DNA of 17,494 nucleotides from CAYGWP01 sp964353455 (lineage in GTDB: Bacteria; Planctomycetota; Phycisphaerae; FEN-1346): positions 1 to 17,494 of the forward strand of contig CAYGWP010000089.1 in the NCBI GenBank assembly GCA_964353455.1. The letters run 5' to 3'. Positions 13,458 to 17,494 of the stretch are shown in pieces (within the stretch, counting starts at the first letter, position 1; each line of letters starts with the position of its first letter). The translations under genes were made by a program, and so were the position numbers. The notes beneath the pieces were generated by a model. That model did no database searches, had not been told where the DNA came from, and saw only the letters and a program-made list of their open reading frames with translations.

Positions 13458-14555
13458 ATGCAACAGGGTCAGGATATCATTGTGGTCGCGGATTATCACG
13501 CGGAAAACATCGAGTTTCGCTGGTTCAACGAGGCCACCGCCGAGGAGCGGGTGGGCAAGTATCCCACGACTCGGGCCGGCATCCTTCACCACGTCCAACA
13601 GGCGATGCGGGAGGTGTCGCCGGGCGGCCGGGTGGTCTGGATCATGGAGAGCACAACCGGTTGGGCGCGGGTCAAAGATTTGATCGGCTCGCGGGCCCGG
13701 TTTGTCCTGGCCAACGTGCTCCAGATGCCGCTGCCGCCCAAGGCGCGGCGGCGCAAGACCGACAAGATCGACACCGGCCGCCTGTTGCGTGAGTACCTGC
13801 ACGGCGACCTGCCGCAGTCGTTTCAGCCGGCGGCGTGGTGGCGCGAGGTGCGGCGTGTGGTGGATTGCCGGCAGGACGTGGTGGAGCGTCAGACGGCCCT
13901 GAAGAACTGGATGGGCAGCCTGATTCACCATGAGACGTGGGAAGACCGCGAGAACCTCTGGTCGGCCAGGGGGCGGTTCAGGCTCAAGCGTCTGAGGTTC
14001 TCCGCCAGCGACCGGGCCTTGGTGGAGTTGAAGTTGGAGCAGTTGGACCAGTTGGCGGCCCAGCAGACCGTGATCGAGAAGGGGATGCAGGCAATTTACG
14101 AGGGCTGGCCGGAAGCGCAGTGGGTGGACCAGGTTCGTGGTATCGGGATGGTGACGGCTGTGTCGGTGCTGGCGCACGTGGGACCGATCAAACGGTTTCT
14201 CACGGCTGAGGATCTGATCTCGTATGCCGGCCTGGCGCCGGGCGTGCGTCAATCGGATGCGACCTGTCATCACGGACGAATTGGCGGAGGCGGGACAGAC
14301 ACGCATCTGCGGTATCTGGTGATCGAGGCGAGCATGTGGTTGCGTCAGATTCCGCGTTACCGGCCGACCTACGAGCGGGTCTTGAAGAAGCGCGGCAAGA
14401 AGATCGCGCGGATCGTGGTGGCCCGGTTGTTCCTGCGGAGCCTGCACAAAATGCTGAGGGACCGGGTGCAGTTCAATCCCGCTCGGTCGGAGCGGATGAA
14501 AACGGCCACGACAACAACCACGGCAACAACAGCAACAGCGGGTTGTTCAGGGTAA
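13458..14555 (+). CDS. IS110-family transposase (DEDD plus catalytic serine recombinase)
   Basis: 365 residues. ATG 13458 has AAGGAG (13446-13451) 6 nt upstream; an earlier in-frame ATG-type start lacks such a site. The RuvC-like N-terminal domain carries D12 (VVADYH), E64 (IMEST), D102 and D105 (KTDKIDTGRL), placed almost as in well-studied IS110 recombinases. The C-terminal Transposase_20 domain is seen as VRGIGMVTAVSVLAHVGP, YAGLAPGVRQSD (candidate serine S266; the usual QSG reads QSD here), HHGRIGGGGTDTHLRY and the basic KKRGKKIARIVVARLFLRSL helix. The enzyme cuts and rejoins donor and target DNA guided by an element-encoded RNA. The last ~17 residues (KTATTTTTATTATAGCSG) are low complexity, encoded by an AAC-rich tract, and are probably dispensable. 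The frame appears intact. Confidence 0.93.
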   Translation: MQQGQDIIVVADYHAENIEFRWFNEATAEERVGKYPTTRAGILHHVQQAMREVSPGGRVVWIMESTTGWARVKDLIGSRARFVLANVLQMPLPPKARRRKTDKIDTGRLLREYLHGDLPQSFQPAAWWREVRRVVDCRQDVVERQTALKNWMGSLIHHETWEDRENLWSARGRFRLKRLRFSASDRALVELKLEQLDQLAAQQTVIEKGMQAIYEGWPEAQWVDQVRGIGMVTAVSVLAHVGPIKRFLTAEDLISYAGLAPGVRQSDATCHHGRIGGGGTDTHLRYLVIEASMWLRQIPRYRPTYERVLKKRGKKIARIVVARLFLRSLHKMLRDRVQFNPARSERMKTATTTTTATTATAGCSG

Positions 14556-14577
14556 ACGACAACAACAACAAAAACAG
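14504..14577 (+). repeat. AAC-rich low-complexity tract at the transposase 3' end
   Basis: About 75 bp dominated by AAC/ACA trinucleotides encode the threonine/alanine tail of the transposase and continue past its stop to just before the right CGAGAATCC repeat. GTTGT...ACAAC can form a small hairpin around 14541-14562. Another frame reads as an Asn-rich peptide. Confidence 0.6.
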
Positions 14578-14591
14578 GAGTGCGAGAATCC

Positions 14592-14843
14592 GAGTTCCAA
14601 TATCATCGAGCGGATATGGCCCGGCGAGCATCAGAAGCCCATTAGGACATCGATCCTACTCTTTCAGAATATGCCGCCGCGGCCTCCGAAACCATGATCG
14701 GGCCTGTTTGAGCCGCCGATAGAAGGATGAACCGCTTCGGTGGTGGAACCGTGGACGAGGGAATATTCCCTTGACGGGATGACGTTGTTCATAGAAGGGC
14801 TTCAAAGAAGAAAAGAGCAAAATGAATCGCGCTGGTCCTCATT
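14592..14843. other. Non-coding stretch to the right of the IS110 element
   Basis: No gene with a ribosome site or recognisable family was found. The only clear structure is the perfect 12-bp palindrome GGGAATATTCCC at 14759-14770. This DNA may be the interrupted continuation of the sequence left of the IS. Confidence 0.45.
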
Positions 14844-14845
14844 CA

Positions 14846-14896
14846 CCCCCGCCGATGGCGGGGGCTGTTACGTGCCGGCCTTTCAGGCCGAACGGC
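14846..14896 (+). repeat. Two-hairpin repeat, copy B
   Basis: CCCCCGCC-gat-GGCGGGGG (14846-14864), linker CTGTTACGT (14865-14873), then CGGCC-tttca-GGCCG (14876-14890) and AACGGC. The linker and second-hairpin loop match copy A (13162-13209, opposite strand), while the stems differ by paired changes. Confidence 0.75.
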
Positions 14897-15311
14897 GCGC
14901 GCCCCGGCAAGTTGTCCCGGCGGCAGTCGGGGAATCGCCCCCTCGGCGCGCATGGACACCAGGCAGTCTCTGAAGCCGTCCTCTTCCACGGATAATCCAG
15001 AAAACGCCTGCACCTATCAGGCACAACGTTCCCGGTTCTGGAACCGCGGGGAGATACTGCGGCACCGAATGGGCCACCGAACATGCCGGTTTGGCAAGGG
15101 CAACAGGGGACGCCTCATCACCGTCCCCTATGGCGACAGAGTACCAGTAACAGAAGACGAGGGCGAGAACTGCGAACAGTGCGACTGCCAGGGGGATGTA
15201 GATTCCGCCTATGACCAGGCAGCGAAGGTCGTCGGCATGCCGCATCCGCCACCTTCTAAGGCGGTTCCACGTGTTTTCCGGGGCCCTGCGTACGAATTGC
15301 CGCTGATGCAT
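14883..15311 (-). CDS. Short PEP-CTERM protein with N-terminal membrane segment
   Basis: 142 residues from ATG 15311; a GTG at 15344 would add 11 residues. G-rich sequence (GGGGTGGGGA) lies upstream but no clean ribosome site. The basic N-terminus (RLRRWRMRH) is followed by a hydrophobic segment at about 33-58 (LVIGGIYIPLAVALFAVL...), a short polar part, and a PEP-CTERM signal at 90-112: VPEPGTLCLIGAGVFWIIRG plus RGR. PEP-CTERM tails are recognised by exosortase for cell-surface sorting and normally end the protein just after the basic cluster. Here about 30 more residues follow, encoded by GC-rich repeat DNA, and the frame stops inside two-hairpin repeat copy B. The middle is too short for a normal surface protein, so this may be a decayed or truncated gene; function unknown. 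Confidence 0.55.
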   Translation of the reverse strand: MHQRQFVRRAPENTWNRLRRWRMRHADDLRCLVIGGIYIPLAVALFAVLALVFCYWYSVAIGDGDEASPVALAKPACSVAHSVPQYLPAVPEPGTLCLIGAGVFWIIRGRGRLQRLPGVHARRGGDSPTAAGTTCRGARRSA

Positions 15312-15404
15312 GTTCCCCACCCCCCTTCTACTGAATCCAGTCACGGGCTCATAAAAACGCCCAAGGCGCCCGACTTACCAGTACGCTACTAACCTTTCTC
15401 GAAG

Positions 15405-15543
15405 TGTCAAGCGTTAATTTACACCCTCCCCGTGGCTTAGTCCGGGTCTTATGGGAGAATCTGATCGGCAAGGATTCTCGATGAAGACGCGGCACAGTGC
15501 AGAGCGGATCGCGGCGAAGTTGCGGGAGGCGGACAGGGCGTGA
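15405..15543 (+). pseudogene. Left-end remnant of an IS3-family element with truncated OrfA
   Basis: From ATG 15481 the frame reads MKTRHSAERIAAKLREADRA and then a stop (15541-15543). This is the hallmark beginning of IS3-family OrfA (helix-turn-helix protein), normally about 90-100 residues. The rest of OrfA and the OrfB integrase are absent from the downstream sequence. TGTCAAGCGTTAATTTACAC at 15405-15424 is a plausible left terminal end. The element appears deleted after about 140 bp. Confidence 0.65.
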
Positions 15544-15612
15544 TGTCACTTCGCCGGCGAAAACGCCGTGGGCATCGCCAAGCGACCGTGGCCGTAAGGC
15601 GGCGGGCGGTAT

Positions 15613-15689
15613 GGCCGCCGTCGCGGCGAACAACGTGACGGCTGATACAAATCACGATACGTCGCCGGGGGGCGGGGGTCAATGGAAAT
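15613..15689. repeat. Copy 1 of a diverged ~77-bp direct repeat (copy 2 at 16533-16609)
   Basis: GGCCGCCG, AACAACGTGACGG, CTACG/ATACG and GGGTCAA blocks align without gaps to 16533-16609, exactly 920 bp away, at roughly three-quarters identity by eye. The two copies flank the MTH938-like gene. No gene is otherwise seen between 15544 and 15901. Confidence 0.6.
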
Positions 15690-15758
15690 CGGGGAAGGCA
15701 AGCGCGGAGTGCGGAACCCGGAATGCGAAGTGAACGGCAAAACGGCAACGGCGACGGG

Positions 15759-15857
15759 GCTCACGCAAAGCCGCAAAGGCGCCAAGATAAGCAGCCGAGA
15801 ACAGCCCAGACCTGATTCTTGTCTTCTCTCTCTGCGGCTTTGCGCCTTTGCGTGAGC
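15759..15857. repeat. Long imperfect palindrome (GCTCACGCAAAG family)
   Basis: The left arm (15759-15783) begins GCTCACGCAAAGCCGCAAAG and the right arm (15833-15857) reads, inverted, GCTCACGCAAAGGCGCAAAG. The first 12 bp match perfectly, then the two arms exchange CCG and GCG. The loop is about 49 bp and pyrimidine-rich on its right side. Similar sequences are widely scattered in bacterial intergenic DNA and give false ORFs containing LRLCVSP or HAKAQ. Confidence 0.75.
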
Positions 15858-15901
15858 ATGCCGTTGGCCGTCTTGCTTTGGCTTGCGGGCCGTGACGGCA
15901 A

Positions 15902-16504
15902 CTAACACGTGGAATGCGCAACCAACACCACTTTCCTTCCTTCCGACACGCACCTGTTGAACAGGTCGATGGCGGCAGGGGTGGGCAAAATATGGACTTC
16001 AACCCCTTCGATATCCAGGATGGCCGGGTCCACCTTTAGTACGTTGTTCCAGCCTGTCCCAATCACGAGGACCTTGACCTCGGGCGACAAGAGCGGCTGA
16101 ACTTCACTGGCTGATATGAAATGAGACTTGTCGCGAAACCATAGCATGCCATTGGAGCCGACGGTAATGTCCAGGACGGGCACGGGAATGATGCCATATA
16201 CCGTCAGGCCGAAGCGGGCATAAGTGACCCGGCCCGGATAGACCATCGAGAGTAGCGGAATAAGCAGCATCGCGGCCAGGAGCGACAGAATTATGATTGC
16301 ACTTCTCGTGCTCCGGCAATACTTCGACGCGAGCAGGTAAATGGCGGCAGCAATGCCGATTCCAACGGCAACGACAAGGGCGGCGACGGTCAGCCGGCTT
16401 TCCCCGTACTCGGTCAGGTAGGCATACACGATGCCCGCCGTTGCCAGTGACAAGGCGACCATCACCCCGCCCGCCGCGCCGCCGATGACCTTGCCCGGTT
16501 TCAT
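15902..16504 (-). CDS. Membrane protein with C-terminal MTH938-like (DUF498) domain
   Basis: 200 residues from ATG 16504; a longer frame to 16570 adds only repeat-derived residues. The ribosome site is weak. Residues 1-90 contain about three hydrophobic segments: IGGAAGGVMVALSLATAGIV, LTVAALVVAVGIGIAAAIYL and AIIILSLLAAMLLIPLLSMV. The C-terminal part matches the MTH938-like/DUF498 fold (related to human AAMDC and NDUFAF3): KVLVIGTGWNN, GVEVHILPTPAAIDLFNRC and the terminal KVVLVAHSTC, equivalent to the family ending in H-x-T-C. Family members are normally soluble, about 110-125 residues; a membrane-anchored version is unusual. Function in bacteria is not established. The gene lies alone, bracketed by the 920-bp-spaced direct repeats. 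Confidence 0.8.
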   Translation of the reverse strand: MKPGKVIGGAAGGVMVALSLATAGIVYAYLTEYGESRLTVAALVVAVGIGIAAAIYLLASKYCRSTRSAIIILSLLAAMLLIPLLSMVYPGRVTYARFGLTVYGIIPVPVLDITVGSNGMLWFRDKSHFISASEVQPLLSPEVKVLVIGTGWNNVLKVDPAILDIEGVEVHILPTPAAIDLFNRCVSEGRKVVLVAHSTC

Positions 16505-16532
16505 CTTGATCAGAGATTCCCTTCGCCATCCC

Positions 16533-16609
16533 GGCCGCCGCCCCGTCAAACAACGTGACGGCCGACACAAGTAACGCTACGCCGGCCGCTAGCGAGGGTC
16601 AAGGAGAAT
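16533..16609. repeat. Copy 2 of the diverged ~77-bp direct repeat
   Basis: Pairs with 15613-15689; it shares GGCCGCCG, AACAACGTGACGG and GGGTCAA at the same spacing. It covers the upstream region of the MTH938-like gene and may contain its promoter. Confidence 0.6.
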
Positions 16610-16610
16610 T

Positions 16611-16638
16611 GTCAGTGGTCATTCGTCATTTGTCATTT
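16611..16638. repeat. Four tandem heptamers of GTCATTN type
   Basis: GTCAGTG, GTCATTC, GTCATTT, GTCATTT run head to tail. They belong to the same heptamer class as the palindrome at 4504-4580 (AATGAC on the other strand). Confidence 0.7.
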
Positions 16639-16679
16639 GCCGGCGGTGCTTCGCGGCATGCCAGTGGACGGCGACGTCG

Positions 16680-16803
16680 CAATAGACATTACTTTTACAG
16701 GATTTGGCTGGCGCACCTCCCCGAGCGCCGGCGGCGCAAGATGCGTTCTCGTTACATCCGCATCGGCGCGATCTGCCAATAGACATTACTTTTACAGGAT
16801 TTG
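16680..16803. repeat. Pair of identical 27-bp direct repeats 97 bp apart
   Basis: Identical sequence beginning CAATAGACATTACTT and ending ACAGGATTTG lies at 16680-16706 and 16777-16803. The 70 bp between them are unrelated to the other flanks, except for a loosely shared GCGA..T upstream of each. The repeats are AT-rich in a GC-rich surrounding. Confidence 0.85.
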
Positions 16804-16861
16804 ACCGTCGGCGGCCACTCCGCGGTTCGGCTAGCCGCAACAGACCCGGCGCGGCTCTTCC

Positions 16862-16963
16862 GCCCCGTCGGGGCTGCGAAAAAGGGAACAGGAGGGGGCG
16901 GAGGCCTCGCGTTCCCGGGGCGTTGCCCCGGTCTTTGGCGTGCGAGCCCTTCAGGCTCGTTGG
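16862..16963 (+). repeat. Hairpin cluster with two-hairpin repeat copy C
   Basis: GCCCC-gtc-GGGGC lies at 16862-16874. Copy C follows: CCGGGGC-gtt-GCCCCGG (16915-16931), a 10-nt linker, and CGAGCC-cttca-GGCTCG (16943-16959). Loop sequences match copies A and B while stems differ in paired fashion. No gene is seen from 16505 to the window end; the stretch holds repeats only. Confidence 0.7.
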
Positions 16964-17020
16964 CCGCACAAGTGTCTGGTCGGTTGCCTACGTCCCTGCG
17001 TCCCTTCGTGCCTTGCTCCG

Positions 17021-17056
17021 TCACTTGGTCACCCAGTCACCTACTCACCCAGTCAC
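17021..17056. repeat. Octamer tandem repeat TCACNNNN x4.5
   Basis: TCACTTGG, TCACCCAG, TCACCTAC, TCACCCAG and TCAC occur with an exact 8-bp period. Confidence 0.75.
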
Positions 17057-17200
17057 TCCGCCTTGGCCAAGGCCACAGCGTACAGGTTCACAGCCAAAAT
17101 TCCATACCGTATATGGTACTCGGACGGGCTTTGACCCCCCACTAATGGTATGCAATGATGCCTGGCACCTGATTATTTTTCGCGCTTGCGGAGGGCGAAA

Positions 17201-17474
17201 CGCACGTAAGTGTTTTTGCAAAAATGGCACTTACATCAATTTGGGCCTGTCAAAGAAAGTGAAAAAACCGGTCAAAACCGTCAAAAAACGGTAAAAAGGC
17301 GCTCAAAACCGTTCAAAACCGATCGAAAAACGTCTTGCCCATCTTAACATTCGGGATGTCGAACCCCTCTGGCGCCAGCGCCAGGGCCGTTTTGGGGTCC
17401 GAAAACGCGTTTTTTTGCCGTTTCGGAGGTCGAAATTGATGTAAGTGTTTTTGCAAAAAGGGCACTTACGTGCG
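17201..17474. mobile_element. 274-bp MITE-like element with inverted ends and palindromic cores
   Basis: The left end is CGCAC-GTAAGTG-(15 nt)-CACTTAC-ATCAATTT (17201-17242). The right end is AAATTGAT-GTAAGTG-(15 nt)-CACTTAC-GTGCG (17433-17474). Outer and inner flanks are exact reverse complements. The 15-nt centres (TTTTTGCAAAAA plus TGG or GGG) are in the same direct orientation. The interior holds TCAAAACCG at 17272-17280, 17303-17311 and 17313-17321, a related TCAAAAAACGG, and CTGGCGCCAG at 17369-17378. No coding frame is present. No target duplication was visible. Confidence 0.65.
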
Positions 17475-17494
17475 ACCACGTTATTAACAACCGT

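Larger units (their letters stand above)
13302..14591 (+). mobile_element. IS110-family insertion sequence (boundaries tentative)
   Basis: A transposase with IS110-type DEDD residues is flanked by 156 bp of structured leader and a short 3' tail. The 9-bp direct repeat CGAGAATCC occurs at 13302-13310 and 14583-14591, 1281 bp apart, a normal length for IS110 elements. These elements lack classical terminal inverted repeats and often insert beside REP-like palindromes; one such half-palindrome ends 31 bp to the left. The boundaries are proposed from the direct repeat and could shift if an empty site shows otherwise. Confidence 0.6.

Noticed and set aside
13155..14447. 430-codon minus-strand frame opposite the IS110 transposase
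   Set aside because: It runs through repeat DNA and the antisense of a well-supported transposase, with no recognisable family.
14504..14600. Diversity-generating retroelement variable repeat
   Set aside because: The AAC-rich reading is suggestive, but no reverse transcriptase, template repeat or variable-protein fold is present in the window.
14952..15392. Plus-strand frame of 146 codons
   Set aside because: It is opposite the PEP-CTERM gene and shows no ribosome site or domain.
15546..15953. Minus-strand frames with HAKAQ and LRLCVSP peptides
   Set aside because: These peptides come from the GCTCACGCAAAG palindrome, a common intergenic repeat that creates false ORFs.
16680..16803. CRISPR array
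   Set aside because: Only two repeats with a 70-bp gap, no third repeat and no cas genes.

Overview
The window is GC-rich and gene-dense for about 11.5 kb, then becomes a repeat-laden accessory stretch. No rRNA or tRNA gene was seen, so taxonomy is inferred from gene content. A Tat-exported formylglycine-type sulfatase, an Asp-box sialidase, a uroporphyrinogen-decarboxylase-like protein, a short PEP-CTERM protein and many palindromic intergenic repeats together suggest a Planctomycetota-type bacterium, probably from a metagenome. This is an inference, not a proof.

Layout. (1) 1-4500, plus strand: a molybdate/tungstate-type oxyanion ABC importer. It consists of a tandem-duplicated binding protein (5' end outside the window), a ModB-like permease and a short ModC-like ATPase, with an iduronate-sulfatase-like gene between binding protein and permease. 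(2) 4573-7856, minus strand: a probable operon of an exported, membrane-anchored protein of unknown function, a FtsX/MacB-type permease and a LolD-type ATPase. Palindromic repeats sit in both of its gene junctions. A hairpin made of degenerate heptamers separates it from region 1. (3) 8048-10244, plus strand: a uroporphyrinogen-decarboxylase-like enzyme with a good promoter, then an MNT nucleotidyltransferase/HEPN pair. (4) 10256-11524, minus strand: a secreted sialidase-like protein whose best promoter predicts an almost leaderless mRNA. (5) 11760-13003: an AT-richer island with a small unknown protein and a small lipoprotein. (6) 13004-17494: mostly non-coding DNA with an IS110-family element carrying a highly structured 5' leader (candidate bridge RNA and/or a leader masking the ribosome site), an IS3 OrfA stump, a PEP-CTERM gene running into a repeat, a membrane protein with a C-terminal MTH938-like domain, and at least six repeat families.

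The most notable signals are structural. A REP-doublet-like element lies between the ftsX-like and lolD-like genes, flanked by a 10-bp direct repeat that duplicates both the upstream stop context and the downstream Shine-Dalgarno. Copies of two different hairpin families show compensatory stem changes. The IS110 leader folds into a cloverleaf-like domain ending at the base before the transposase ATG. A 274-bp element at the right edge has palindromic cores whose flanks are swapped and inverted between its two ends.
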